Positions 10,544 through 21,468 are shown, counted from the stretch's first letter. The stretch: 64,000 nt of DNA from Limnephilus marmoratus (GCA_917880885.1 OU862913.1:744001-808000); one strand, 5' to 3'. Numbers and translations: made by a program. The notes: generated by a model from the letters alone, not told the origin.

Positions 10544-11206
10544 AATAAAAGGGCTACGAGCGAGCAGTCGGAGCTGCTGGTGTCATGGGTCGCCGACAGG
10601 CCTTCCATGGCATCAGGAAGACGTGAGAGGCTGGAGGGACATATAGCCAGCAAGAGGAAGTGTGATGAGTTGGCCCAAACCCTGAACGCCATCAGGTTTG
10701 GAGCCCAGAAACCGGGAGAAAAATGGCAGCAAGTATGTACATAATATAAAAATACTTTATTGAAACTGAAACAAACACCCTTCTCAAAATAATCTTATTT
10801 TATCGGTTTCTGAATATTGTTTGACCATTTATCAATTGTTTCAGACTTGGCGGGACCTTAAGGGGAATACAAAAAAAAAGGCATCGAGTGGAGTTAGGCC
10901 GAACTGGGGGCGGAATTGAGAGGATCCCGCCGCTAACTCCACTCGGTGAGAAGATTTTGGCCATCATCGGGCCAGAACCAATTGAACGGATTTCTTCGAT
11001 AGAAGAGACGATACCTTTGATGATTGTAGGTTTCAGATTATTACTTTCTTGCAGAATGAAATTGAAATTGAGGTCCTTCCTCAATCCCCTGGGTCGGATG
11101 AGGAAGGTTTGTCCGCGATGCCTGGGTCGGTGCTGACAGACGTTTTGACGTTTTTTAACGCCTGGACTGTCCGGCTTGAAAAGAAAGGCCTCCGACAAAG
11201 GACTTT
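10544..11206 (+). pseudogene. Second Myb/SANT-like Harbinger partner gene, broken
   Basis: Three exons with the same borders as the gene at 3428: 10544-10732 (LLVSWVADRPSMASGRRERL, ending EKWQQ at GTATGT), 10845-11025 (TWRDLKGNTKKK) and 11055-11206 (NEIEIEVLPQSPGSDEEG). In exon 2 a one-base change moves the frame; the TGGGIERIPPLTPLGEKI motif is then in another frame. Exon 3 also shifts near its end. Right after its donor (GTAAGT at 11207) a DD41D transposase begins. It is a sister copy, about as long exon by exon, but not functional. Confidence 0.75.
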
Positions 11207-12081
11207 GTAAGTCAGCCGAGAATATTGCTGCTGTAGCCGAAAGTGTTGAAAAAAACCCAGGTTTGTTCATTCCTCGTCGTTCTTTGGAATTAGGCATTCC
11301 ACAAACGTCATTACACCGTATTTTGAATAAAAATTTGGGTCTTAAGGCTTATAAAGTTCAGTTAACACAAGAACTCAAGCCGGCCGATCATCAACGTCAT
11401 GTCTTTGCTGATTGGGTCCTTGAAATGCATGAAAATGATCCGGAATTCCATCGAAAAATCATCTTGAGTGATGAGGCCCATTTCCACCTCGGTGGTTTCG
11501 TCAACAAGCAAAATTGTCGCATCTGGGGCTCAGAAAACCCAAGAGTTATTGTTGAAAAGCCTCTCTATCCTCAACGTGTGACTGTTTGGTGTGGTTTATG
11601 GTCCGGCGGAGTCATTGGACCTTACTTTTTCGAAAATGAGGCTGAAGCAACAGTTACGGTGAATGGATTGCGCTATCAAGAGATGATTAATAATTTTTTA
11701 TGGCCGGAATTGGATGGTATTCATCTGGACAACGTTTACTTTCAACAAGACGGCGCTACGTGCCATACAAGCAACGAAACCATTGATCTTTTACGGGAAA
11801 AGTTTCCGTACCGTGTTATCTCTCGAAGAGGTGATTACAATTGGCCACCGAGATCTTGTGATTTAACACCTTGCGACTTCTTCCTTTGGGGCCACGTGAA
11901 AGAGAAGGTCTACGCCAAGAGCCCAGCGTCGATTCAAGACCTCAAAGATGGAATTTGTGAGGCTATCGAGGACATAGGGTAGCCACTTTGCGATTTGGTT
12001 ATGGAAAATTTCATGAAAAGGATATGGTCCTGTAAGCGTGGTCGTGGTGGTCATTTGCCTGATGTTATTTTCCACTATTAA
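11176..12081 (+). pseudogene. Tc1/mariner DD41D (rosa-type) transposase, 5'-truncated
   Basis: The open frame 11176-11982 has the DDE region of the IS630-Tc1-mariner group: ILSDEAHFHLGGFVNKQNCR (first Asp), YFQQDGATCHTS (second Asp) and CDLTPCDFFLWG (third Asp). I count 41 residues between the second and third acidic residues, which is the DD41D spacing of the rosa/Visitor group. A TAG at 11980-11982 interrupts it; the frame then runs on to a TAA at 12081 (MENFMKRIWSCKRG). The N-terminal DNA-binding half is missing and the first 13 or so codons (KRKASDKGLCK) come from the Harbinger gene in front, giving a chance fusion. Confidence 0.88.
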
Positions 12082-12186
12082 CGGCATACCTTCCTCTTTG
12101 TAATGAAAAAAACATCCGATCATTTATATTAAAAATGGCATTTTTCTTTGAATATCAAAATAACACCTCTTATTGGAAAACCCTAT
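11213..12186 (+). mobile_element. DD41D Tc1/mariner element, 5'-truncated
   Basis: The sequence switches from the Harbinger donor to the transposase at about 11213. The right end is about 12186, after CACCTCTTATTGGAAAACCC, a typical A/T-rich TIR ending. No matching left TIR exists, so this copy is a deletion derivative. Confidence 0.7.
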
Positions 12187-12235
12187 ACTTACAATGAAAT
12201 ATCTTAGGGTGAATGGGAATAATGTTATGAAAAAA

Positions 12236-12352
12236 CTGACTAACCATCACGCCGTTTCACCGCACGGGTAGGCAGAGAGGACGGACCGTCAAACAACTCG
12301 GCCTTGGCACACATTCATACATCGTCTCATATAATACTCTTCTATTATTCTG
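12236..12352 (+). repeat. Dispersed repeat family A, copy 3
   Basis: CTAACCATCACGCCGTTTCA, then GGACGGACCGTCAAACAAC and the CATACATCGTCTCATA tail seen in copy 1. With copy 1 it gives the longest shared extent of the family (about 115 bp). Confidence 0.75.
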
Positions 12353-12740
12353 ACTCTTGACATGGCCTGGGGGCTTACTCTCTAACTCTCGTAACCGCCA
12401 ATACTAACAATAGACACACTCGTATTTTGACAGATGTTTGTCAGTTTCGCAAACTTGACACTCTTTATCAGTCGGAAGCCCGAAAGTCACAAACTAAAAA
12501 TGTATGTGTTTGCTTCTCACAGCGACGCCCGGTTAGTGAAACTCAGTCGTATAAATTTGGTGTTTCTCAAGCTGGATCGGAGGAGCTCCGTTTTATGAAA
12601 CCAAAGACATTTCGTCTAACCACACATTTCTATAAATTAATATACTTATTCGAATTTCTTGTTAAAAGGTAAGTAATATGATTTATTTATTAATTATTAT
12701 CGTAATTACTCTTCGTTTTAGCAATTCCTACAACTGACAA
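12353..12740. other. Stretch without recognised gene
   Basis: An open frame 12427-12672 on plus ends at a GTAAGT donor but has no known domain. Nothing else seen. Confidence 0.3.
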
Positions 12741-13812
12741 CTATGTAATTGCACAAAACAGGTTCTTAGTTTGGGTTATGTAAGTGTTTTGTGCGTATTT
12801 CGATCGAAGCGAAACTTTGGCAAACATCGAAGGGCAAAGGGATACTTTATCTAGTTTATTAAGAAAATTAGAATTTGAATGCTATGTACCAAATGGGTAC
12901 GGGTCTGTTGCAATCTTTCTTATTATACGATACGATACGATACGTAATTACACCTCGTTATACTATGTAATTGCACAAAACAGGTTCTTAGTTTGGGCTA
13001 TGTAAGTGTTTTGTGCGTATTTCGATCGAAGCGAAACTTTGGCAAACATCGAAGGGCAAAGGGATACTTTATCTAGTTTATTAAGAAAATTAGAATTTGA
13101 ATGCTATGTACCAAATGGGTACGGGTCTGTTGCAATCTTTCTTATTATACGATACGATACGATACGTAATTACACCTCGTTATACTATGTAATTGCACAA
13201 AACAGGTTCTTAGTTTGGGTTATGTAAGTGTTTTGTGCGTATTTCGATCGAAGCGAAACTTTGGCAAACATCGAAGGGCAAAGGGATACTTTATCTAGTT
13301 TATTAAGAAAATTAGAATTTGAATGCTATGTACCAAATGGGTACGGGTCTGTTGCAATCTTTCTTATTATACGATACGATACGATACGTAATTACACCTC
13401 GTTATACTATGTAATTGCACAAAACAAGTTCTTAGTTTGGGCTATGTAAGTGTTTTGTGCGTATTTCGATCGAAGCGAAACTTTGGCAAACATCGAAGGG
13501 CAAAGGGATACTTTATCTAGTTTATTAAGAAAATTAGAATTTGAATGCTATGTACCAAATGGGTACGGGTCTGTTGCAATCTTTCTTATTATACGATACG
13601 ATACGATACGTAATTACACCTCGTTATACTATGTAATTGCACAAAACAGGTTCTTAGTTTGGGTTATGTAAGTGTTTTGTGCGTATTTCGATCGAAGCGA
13701 AACTTTGGCAAACATCGAAGGGCAAAGGGATACTTTATCTAGTTTATTAAGAAAATTAGAATTTGAATGCTATGTGCCAAATGGGTACGGGTCTGTTGCA
13801 ATCTTTCTTATT
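12741..13812 (+). repeat. Tandem array, 222-bp unit, about 4.8 copies
   Basis: Units start at 12784, 13006, 13228, 13450 and 13672 when anchored on the first codon after ATGTAAG; a partial unit precedes. Each carries an internal (ACGAT)n microsatellite. Since 222 is 74 codons, every unit shows the same 73-codon frame, but each ends in TAA and there is no homology, so I do not call genes. The unit resembles the reverse complement of 9780-9850, i.e. the DNA upstream of a Harbinger transposase gene; a transposase exon follows directly. Confidence 0.93.
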
Positions 13813-13827
13813 CATAATTTATTTGTT

Positions 13828-14361
13828 ATACTTCAGCCACAATGGACTGCAATTTGTTTTGCGAATTTTTCGCGAAGACGAGAACAGGGTAGAGGCAGCC
13901 CGAAGAAGACAGTTGAGGGATCTGTCAAACCCCATGAGCATTCCGGAAACATTATTTATTGCTCACTACCGCCTGTCGCAGGACCTCTTCAAAGCGTTGT
14001 GTGACGAGTTGAGGCTGTACCTAGGAGAACAACCGGAGTGCCCTTGGAACTTAGTGAATACAACATTATTTATTTTATCATTTTTTCTTTCAATGTGAAA
14101 CCCCAATCCTGAAAATTAACAGCATATTCCAAGTATCTGCTTCATATGAACAAATATTTTTTTTATGTTTCAGGTTCTAACATTGTCTTTCCTAGCTACA
14201 GGGTCATACCAGAAACTTGTGGGAAACGACTTCCACTGTAGCGTTTCACAACAAACGGTTAGCAGACACATGCATGAAATAGTGTCGGCTATAAACCTAA
14301 TCACGCGTAGGCACGTAAAGTTCCCAGGAACGCAGCAAGAAAGGAATGCTGTGAAACAAGG
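13828..14361 (+). pseudogene. PIF/Harbinger transposase exons 1 and 2
   Basis: Exon 1 (about 13828-14060) reads RRRQLRDLSNPMSIPETLFI and YRLSQDLFKALCDELR. Exon 2 (14174-14361) follows a TTTCAG and reads LSFLATGSYQKLVGNDFHCS and QTVSRHMHEIVSAI, ending at GTATGT. This is the helix-turn-helix N-terminal part, with the SFLATG motif that the 9052 copy lost. The catalytic exons are absent; a LINE scrap follows. Confidence 0.75.
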
Positions 14362-14434
14362 GTATGTTCTGATTTATTATATTTTGTGGCATATTCAGAT
14401 GATGGGCTATTATGTAATTATTTTATGTAATATT

Positions 14435-14705
14435 TCATCTCTGTTGAACTCAAGAACGAGTCGAAAAAGCGACCCGTTCTCAAGTGACAAATGTCAACCG
14501 TGTTGGGCGCGCTTTTGGCTTGTTTCCCAACTATGCACCGGTACCGAAGGGATCAATGACTCGGAGTTCCTCGGAGCATCTTCCAATAAAATACCGGTAG
14601 AACAAGGATAGCGTTCCCACCCGACGCCTGTGCTCTAAAGATTGCAATCTGTTTGTTAAGTTAGGAGAATCTTTCAAAGGGACCGCCTGTTTCTGCAGAG
14701 TCAAG
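14435..14705 (-). pseudogene. LINE reverse transcriptase C-terminal fragment
   Basis: On minus RLQSLEHRRRVGTLSLFYRY and GRCSEEL can be read, the conserved tail of many insect LINE reverse transcriptases. The following CGACTCGTTCTTGAG stretch matches 48260-48300, so both belong to one LINE family. Frameshifts are present. Confidence 0.65.
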
Positions 14706-15000
14706 GGTTTTTTCATGTAGGTTTGAATGGAAACCAATGTCACCACCTACTTAGTGCCAACAGGACTGAGTACACAAAAAACTCGCTTGTACCTAGATTA
14801 CATGAAGTTAGTAATAGATACGCAGATGTGGCGGATCTATTTAACTGCACGGAAGCTAGGTATAAAAAGGCTATTCTATCATATATTTTCAATCAGTATT
14901 AATTTTATTTATTCTATAGTATTGTATGTAATTGTAGCGCATTGCGTCATTTCTTAACCAAATGCCACAATTAACTTATATACTCTTTTTTTAAATTATT
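14706..15000. other. AT-rich DNA, nothing recognised
   Basis: Short frames only; no domain, repeat or RNA gene seen. Confidence 0.3.
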
Positions 15001-15004
15001 TCTT

Positions 15005-15180
15005 ATGGCTCCAGTCCACGTTGGGCTAACGCGTTGGCCAGATTTTTGTGATACCGTTCACACGTTGGCGTGTCTCATTCTGCGTTGATCGCTAGACGGA
15101 GATGGATGTCAGGGCCGCTGCAATATACTTGTACAGCGCGATGCGATGTATTCTGTATGTAGCCATTAATGAATCTTTTT
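15005..15180 (+). pseudogene. Possible Harbinger transposase 5' region
   Basis: TCCACGTTGGGCTAACGCG and a second ACGTTGGCG word precede an ATG (15102) coding MDVRAAAIYLYSAMRC. A short MDVRAAA-like or MDVEEITLYL-like start is seen in PIF/Harbinger transposases, for example at 33601 on minus. The match is short, so this is tentative. Confidence 0.3.
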
Positions 15181-15282
15181 TTAAAATTCAGTTAGTGGAA
15201 TATTCATATTATCTGCTATTCTACTCCAAGCATCATTACACTGAATTTTTTTTGGTAGGTGTACTTACAGATTACCACTGTA

Positions 15283-15917
15283 GAACAGTCCAATAATATT
15301 TCAAGAGGTTTAAATAACCCATCAATATTAATATGAATTATCATTATTAGTGTCCGACCGAAACAGGACTTTCCACCGAAACCGAAACTTTCTTAGACAT
15401 GTTAAAAATCGACTGTTTACTGTTATTTAGCTTATTTTTTACATTTATTCCGACAGTTAAGACGTGTTAAATAAATAAATAAAAAACAATAATCGAAGTA
15501 TGTGAAAAAATTATATTTATTTATATTACTTCTACAAAACAAATAAAAATAAATAACAAAACGTGTTAACTCAATTTGGGAGGCGGGAACGGGTACCTTT
15601 ATTGGATAACCGACACACCTGGCAAAGATCACCCCAAGTGGTTCGCTACGTTTGGTGATTAAGCAGGGATGCAATCACCAAGGTTTGTCTAGGTTTAGTG
15701 ACCAGGACACACTGAAACCCAGATTCCTACCCACCCCTTAAACCATTTTCCTTCCCAGAACTCTCCTTTCCTTTAAAAACCCTCCACACAGCATCCCCAA
15801 AGATGGCATAGGCCCTGGGGGAAACTCCTGGGGGAGCTCATGTAAAAAAAAGAACAGTCCAATAATATTTCAAGAGGTTTAAATAACCCATCAATATTGA
15901 CATGAATTATTATTTTG
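15283..15917. repeat. About 500-bp insertion flanked by a 65-bp duplication; repeat B copy 1
   Basis: GAACAGTCCAATAATATTTC and the next 45 bases occur at 15283 and again at 15852. The DNA between includes repeat B (about 15580-15850: GAGGCGGGAACGGGTACC, CCCCAAGTGGTTCGCTACG, CACACAGCATCCCCAAAGA) and ends in an A-rich run. A retroposition with an unusually long target duplication, or a tandem duplication, would both fit. Confidence 0.7.
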
Positions 15918-16436
15918 AATATTGATATTTTTGAAATCGATCCAGTAGTTTTGAGTTTATTCGTTACAAACTACAAAAATACAAATCATTCCTCATTATA
16001 CAGCACTGACAGCTAGTCAGTACTGTCACTGCGTCAGTAGTCACCGAGACAAAGTAACCGAGACCCGAGATGCCAATATAGCGAAATATAGCTAGTACTT
16101 ATACCAAGGCATTGTACGTACATATGCGAGCTGCTGACGGAAGTGGCGCCATCTTTTGGCAAATTCTTGAACTAAAACCCGAATTACAAAGGTAGCTTTG
16201 CTTGAAATTTCACGAACACGGATGTTATTTGTAACGCGGCGTAAAAGGCGTGACGTCGGACATACAATGAAAGTCGGGTTCTGGAATTCAAAAATCTCAA
16301 GACCTTAATTTTCAAATGCGATGTTGCACGTATCGTGACTAACTTCACTTCTATTGTGATCACGTGATTCTTCACTTCGGTTATTATTGTTAGGTACTCA
16401 TATCTCGTATCAGTGCACTAAATAAAGAAAAAAAAC
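15918..16436. other. No gene recognised
   Basis: Mixed-composition DNA upstream of the MULE-like frame. Short CAGTACTGTCACTG-type words occur but no coding or repeat signal was identified. Confidence 0.3.
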
Positions 16437-17160
16437 ATGATTCAAACCGTATTGTTTGACATCTTGGGTGATAGAATTCGGTATTTAAAATTGAAAGGGA
16501 CGAGTCAAGATAGTTTTTACGTCCAATTTCAATGTAAACTTACAAATGATGATACTTACAAAGAAAAATGTGACAGTTTTATTAGCGACTTCTCTCGTGG
16601 TACAAACACTAACTGGATTGTAAGCAGAACATTTCTAAACAGTTCTCGGCAAGAGTACCGGAAATTATTTCAGTGTCAATTGTCGGATAAAAATAAAAAC
16701 GCATGGGCTTACGAGAAACTATGGTTGTACTGCGAGTATAAATATAAAGTTTTTAAAATGTACGCGAGTAACTCTTCCAAGATCAATATTGTTGAAAGAG
16801 GGATTAAATGTGATAATTACCATTGATTATGACCATTCTCATCGGATCAAAGTTGTCGATGCGTATAATCTATTAAGGTGCAGTGAAGAAACGAAAGTGT
16901 TATTCCATCGTTATTTTGACTCGGGGATGACATCCGCGGCCGCTAAAACATACCACGAACTTGTTATTACAGAAAATTGTGATGAAGATTTAGGAGTCCT
17001 GCTAGCAAACGCTCAAGTTAACCCTACACACAGACACAGGCAAGTCACACATTTGTATGAAAAATGGAGAAATGAAAAGTATGGAGGCAGAGATCAAGAA
17101 AGTATTTGTTCACAGGATCCAATCAAAAGGTACAGAACTACAAGAGCAACACATCTTTTT
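16437..17160 (+). pseudogene. MULE/Phantom-like transposase N-terminal region, frameshifted
   Basis: Frame 16437-16826 contains NTNWIVSRTFLNSSRQEYRK and FQCQLSDKNKN; the next frame (16820-17150) has YDHSHRIKVVDAYNLLRCSE, FHRYFDSGMTSAAAKTYHEL and VNPTHRHRQVTHLYEKW. This order (WIVxRT, a HxHR zinc-like part, a YF..GM.....A..YHE helix) is what I recall from insect MULE-type proteins. One frameshift near 16815 and loss of the catalytic part make it a relic. The assignment is from memory of family patterns. Confidence 0.5.
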
Positions 17161-17740
17161 ATAGGTTTTTTAACTCGGTTTGAGTTTAACTCATTCATTT
17201 TACGCAATAATTCTTCTCCGTGTTTCTCTTCTCTTCTCTTGTAAGAAAAGTGACAACTGTAATGATATTCCACTAAGATTTTGGCATATTACGGTTACAA
17301 ATTTTAGTTCCGGAGTTTTATTAATAATATTTGTCGATAGAATGTTTTCAAAGTTCTTTAAGCAATTTCAACGTTATCCGTTTTTCTTAATATTTGCGGA
17401 TTTAGTATGGTGTAATGATTTTTTACTGAAAAGTATTTTTTAATACGATCTTTTAGGTTAATATTTTTCCAAAAAGTGGTCTAAGCAAGATGTTCTTGAT
17501 TTTCAGGGATGTTTTCATCATTTATATAAGACGAAAAAAAATTCCGTTGTACTTACTATCTTTAATATTTGTATGGAAATCGTCTGTTATTTTTTTTAAT
17601 ACGCGTATATGTGTTTTGTATACTACCTGTGTATGTTTTTTTTTACATAACTTCATATTTGTTTTATATAATTTCATGTAAAACCATGTTCAACCTAAAA
17701 CATTCATTTAAATGAAGAGTTCTTTATTAAACCTTTAGTT
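17161..17740. other. AT-rich DNA, nothing recognised
   Basis: T-rich, with short hydrophobic frames of no coding value. Confidence 0.3.
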
Positions 17741-17754
17741 TATTATACCTAGTC

Positions 17755-17990
17755 CAAGGTACATGAGGTATGTTCCAAGGTACACGACCATCTTGTACCT
17801 TGGACCACTTTTCAAAGGGTCTGGATGGTATTTTTTGTGGTCTATGGTTAGGAATTATGACAAATATACCCATTTTATCTTGTGCGGGAAGGTTGGAACT
17901 TTAATTACAGACGGATTAAGTTTCAAAATTCTGATTGTTTCTTGGCAATAAAAAGCAAAAATGAAAAAGTGGTCCAAGGTACAACAGTCT
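17755..17990. repeat. CCAAGGTAC inverted-repeat cluster
   Basis: TTGTACCTTGGACCACTTTT (17798-17817) is the exact inverse complement of AAAAGTGGTCCAAGGTACAA near 17964-17983. Two further CCAAGGTACA words stand just to the left (17754 and 17776). The enclosed 150 bp has no gene. Candidate MITE or hairpin. Confidence 0.7.
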
Positions 17991-18353
17991 CCCATACTAA
18001 GCGTGCGAGCCAACATGCTCGCCAGGAGATTCAACAGGTGCAGTTCTCCGGTGAAGAAGCAAATATTCCAGAGCTACTGCATGAGCTTTCGGCGAACTAT
18101 GGACAAGATACTCACAAGGCGTCATGAACACACTTCGAGTACAATACAATAACATGGAGAATTCATCTGAAGCCCCCGTAGTAGATTTACGAGTACTAAA
18201 TATGTGTATATATATATTTCTTTTTAAATCATTTTATCTTTTCTTTTTTATATAGTATGTAAATCCATTTTATGTAATGTTTACTTTTATATGGCTGACA
18301 GAGTATTGCACCCACCGCTCTGTTCGGCTGAAATAAATAACTTATTATTGTAG
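17985..18353 (+). pseudogene. LINE 3' end fragment
   Basis: NMLARRFNRCSSPVKKQIFQ is followed, in other frames, by TKAS and NTLRVQYNN, a conserved C-terminal stretch of insect non-LTR reverse transcriptases. It ends with a polyadenylation-like CGGCTGAAATAAATAA. Frameshifted. Confidence 0.6.
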
Positions 18354-18358
18354 CAGCC

Positions 18359-19430
18359 GTGCCACCGCTGCTAAATACCTTTGCAGGATGCCGACCCAAA
18401 AACCATAAAATCAACACGAGCGGGAATGCGAAGAAAGCTGAAGCCACCCTGGAGGACATTGCCGATTTCTCCGGGACAGTGCAAAATCTGGTGACTTCCC
18501 TGCGGGAGCTGAGGACTGGGGGCTATCTCACCAACCCCACCCTGCTGGCCGACATCACCGCCAAGATGCCACGCACCCTGAGGATGGACTGGCTGCTGGA
18601 GCTGCGTCACCTGGGCCAGACGACGCAGTAAACGATCATTCAGCTAGCAGCGTTCCTGAGGAGTGTTGCCGGCATGATACCGGTCAGCGGGAAGGTGGAT
18701 CCCCTGCGGTCCGGCAGAGGGCGCCGGGAGCACGTGCTGGCTAGTGCGGCGGATACGCCATCAGGTGGAGCGGTCAACCGCCCACCACCACCGGCAGGGA
18801 AGAAAAAAGTGAACAGTGAAAGTAGAAAAAACAGTGCGTGTGCTCAGTGCGGGGAGCAGCATAAAACCTGTGAGTGCCCTGAGTTTATCTCGAAATCGCT
18901 TTCCCTCCGTAGGAAACTGTGCGTGCGGGAAACTTGTGCAGAAAGTGCCTGGAGCCACACCACTCCAAGGATTGTAAAGAGAAAGTGTGGTGTGGTGTGG
19001 GTGAGTGCCGTTACCCGCATCATCGTTTGCTCCACCGGGAGAGCAATGTGAATGGTGAAGTGAATATGTGACGCCAAACAACGGACTGCCGCGTGTTGTT
19101 GGCGGTAGTGCCGATCGTGTTGCGGGGCCCCACCGGAGTGGAGCGTCATCGTTCGCCTTGTTGGATTCTGGTTCCACCATAACCCTCATCGACGCTGACA
19201 CTGCGACGCAGATCCGCGCCCATGGCCCGGTCCAACACCTGCGGCTGCATGGAGCGAAGGGATTGTGTACCTCCGACGCCCACTCCCAACGCGTGAAGTT
19301 GGTGATCCGGGGCACTGGTCTGGAGACCACATACACCATCACCGCCAACACCGTAGCTGACCTGAGCCTGCCGGAGCAGCGCGTTCCTGGACGATGCGTC
19401 ACCCCGAAACTCTTGATCGGGCAAGATAAT
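18359..19430 (+). pseudogene. BEL/Pao Gag-protease fragment
   Basis: First part: EDIADFSGTVQNLVTSLREL and LLADITAKMPRTLRMDWL, typical of BEL/Pao Gag. Then a frame with Cys/His knuckles (CAQCGEQHKTCECPEF; KCLEPHHSKDCKEK in another frame), and from about 19150 ALLDSGSTITLIDADTATQI, the aspartic protease of the Pao group (catalytic D-S-G). At least three frame changes (near 18630, 18925 and 19075) break it. GC-rich relative to neighbours. RT and integrase are missing; LINE sequence follows abruptly. Confidence 0.8.
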
Positions 19431-19444
19431 ACATATACATTGAT

Positions 19445-19840
19445 GTACGTATGTTCGCAGATGATTTGAAACTTTTTAAAGCAATTCGAAGCCTGGACGA
19501 CTGTTATATTCTCTCAGCAAACTTGTCAAAATTAATTGAGTTGTGTAGCGTCAACAAGCTATACCTTAATGTTAATAAATACATAATTACGAGATTTTTA
19601 AAAATAAAAAATCCAATTTATTTCAATTACACGATCAATAATATTATTCTCGAATCTGTTGCTAAATTAATGATTTAGGTGTTACATTCGACACTAAACT
19701 TAGCTTCATATCACACATTGAAAATATCTGAAAGAAGGGTTTAAAAATGTAAGGTTTTGTACTAAGAGTGGCTAAAGATTTTACCAACATTAAAACTTCT
19801 TTATACATCACACCTGGCAACACTTAAATACATCAACAGT
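19445..19840 (+). pseudogene. LINE reverse transcriptase fragment (catalytic FADD)
   Basis: Begins at the catalytic box FADDLKLFKAIRSLDDC and goes on with KLYLNVNKYIITRF; after a stop DLGVTFDTKLSF can be read. The layout matches the LINE at 54590-55702. Only this internal part is present. Confidence 0.75.
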
Positions 19841-20185
19841 TGATTATAACAGCTCTGTATTTAATGTCAATATATTGACTAAAACAATCTAGAAACATAT
19901 CCTGAACTAGAAATAAATAAACAATAAAAAGTTAGTCAAAGTGGCAGTATTTGTGACAGTGGGCAGTGTGATTATCAGCTTTCAATCGTGATTTCGAAAT
20001 TAAGTTTGAAGTGTCAAAACTGTTGTCATTGTGACATCAGATACAACCATAGACGATATAATATTTATCTCGTCATAGACAATTTACATAAATTAAGATA
20101 TTATAAGGGGCATTTCTGAACACAATAAAAATAAAACTTTATACCTATTTACCTACGTTACGGATTGAAGATATAGTCGAACGAT
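19841..20185. other. Leader-like DNA before a LINE ORF1
   Basis: No gene. It could be the 5' UTR of the LINE whose ORF1 starts at 20186. Confidence 0.3.
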
Positions 20186-20475
20186 ATGGCTACTACCCGC
20201 AGCAACACGGATAAAACAAAAAAGTTCGCAACTATCCCGATTTCCCCCTCTCCTGATGCAGAAACAACGCAGCTGACTTTAGCTGATTTCCGGAAAGGTA
20301 TGAACGAATTTGAATCCAACATTTACCGAAAACTAGAAGCAGAAAATTTAGAAACAAACAAATCATTGGAGTTCATTAGTTCAAAATATAATGAACGAAA
20401 AAATGGAGCTGGCACTAACTAACAACAAAAAATTGAAAGAAAAAATAGAAACAATGGAAAGTACGATGACAAAAT
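20186..20475 (+). pseudogene. LINE ORF1-like coiled-coil protein, N-terminal part
   Basis: MATTRSNTDKTKKF, then TLADFRKGMNEFESN and a Lys/Glu-rich coiled coil that continues in the next frame as NKKLKEKIETMESTMTKLQ. Such basic start plus coiled coil is seen in ORF1 of CR1/jockey-type LINEs. A frameshift at about 20390 breaks it, and a BESS-type protein fragment follows. Confidence 0.45.
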
Positions 20476-20479
20476 TACA

Positions 20480-20830
20480 AAACCGCATCCATTCGAGATT
20501 CATTCCGAGATCACTAATGAGTTATCAGAACAAGGCACTCCTCAAGATTCTGTATCAGGAAGTTCACGTGTCCGATATCGATAAAGTTATCAATTTTATA
20601 CAAAACAAGAAGAAGCCTGAGTCTGATGAAACAGATAACTTATTTAAAAGTTATGCTCAATTTTTTAAGAACTTGTCACCAAAGAATCAAGTTTATGTTA
20701 AATGACAAAGTTATTTGCCGAGATGGAGTTAAAGGATGCGGAAGAAAAAGCTCAAGTAAAGTGTTCACCTGTCTGTTCTGTTTTAAGTAGCAACAGCGAC
20801 ACACAAACGGGCGTCCCTAATCCATTTGCT
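20480..20830 (+). pseudogene. BESS-motif protein fragment
   Basis: ETDNLFKSYAQFFKNLSPKN followed (after a stop) by FAEMELKDAEEK matches the BESS protein-interaction motif (D..D.LF..S.A..L..L.P) that ends MADF/BESS proteins. Preceded by a Ser-rich stretch in another frame. Such proteins accompany several DNA transposons. Confidence 0.5.
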
Positions 20831-20831
20831 G

Positions 20832-21391
20832 AATGAAGTGCAATTGGCATCCATTGGCAGGCTCGATATACGCCAGAAATTGGATTCTGCTTATCGAAAA
20901 TCGATAAGAGAATTTAACCAACAACTTGATAAAAACAGGCACATTCTATCGCGACTTATCGACTGTGTTAAATTTTGTGGAGCGTTTCAAATTGCACTCC
21001 GAGGACACAATGAGTCTTCGGAATCAGGGGATTTACCGGGCTCTGGTGGATTTCGTAGCCGAAATCGACCATTCTATGAAAGAACTCTTGTCGGGAACCA
21101 GTGTTTTTATAGAAACATCCAAGGGTGTGCAAAATGATATTTTGGATGCCATCCTGCAAGTGTGTCGGGAACACATAATGAAGCAGGTGACCAAAGTCGA
21201 TTTCCTTGCCATCCAAGCAGATGAAACCACTGACTGTTCGACAATTCAGCAGTTGGTTGTTATTTTAAGTTAAGTAAGATTTATGAACGTTTCTGGAAGC
21301 TAGTGACACCAAAAGATTGCACTGCAAAAGCCATCGCTGCCAAAATATTAAGCGAGTTAACCACCCCAGCTGACCCTCAAGTTCAAGAAGA
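20832..21391 (+). pseudogene. hAT-superfamily transposase fragment (ZMYM1/DUF4371-like)
   Basis: NRHILSRLIDCVKFCGAFQI and ALRGHNES, then, one frame over, VDFVAEIDHSMKELLSG, VQNDILDAILQVCREHI and FLAIQADETTDCS (a catalytic Asp region). The tail KIYERFWKLVTPKDCTAKAI lies beyond a stop near 21272. This is the domain order of ZMYM1-like hAT proteins, N-terminal half only. The gypsy LTR begins soon after. Confidence 0.7.
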
Positions 21392-21468
21392 CAATGCAGG
21401 ACGCCCCCTGCACCCCGCCCTTCACCTTGCCTAGCCATTAATATGCTAGACTCAAAACGCATCCGGGA

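Noticed and set aside
10800..11297. 165-codon minus-strand frame
   Set aside because: Antisense of the second Myb/SANT gene; plus-strand exons have splice sites and homology.
12784..13671. Five identical 73-codon frames as a gene family
   Set aside because: They are the units of a 222-bp array, each ends with the same TAA, and the unit matches upstream DNA of a transposase gene.
18761..19402. 213-codon minus-strand frame
   Set aside because: Shadow of the GC-rich BEL/Pao gag-protease on plus, which has clear zinc-knuckle and protease motifs.
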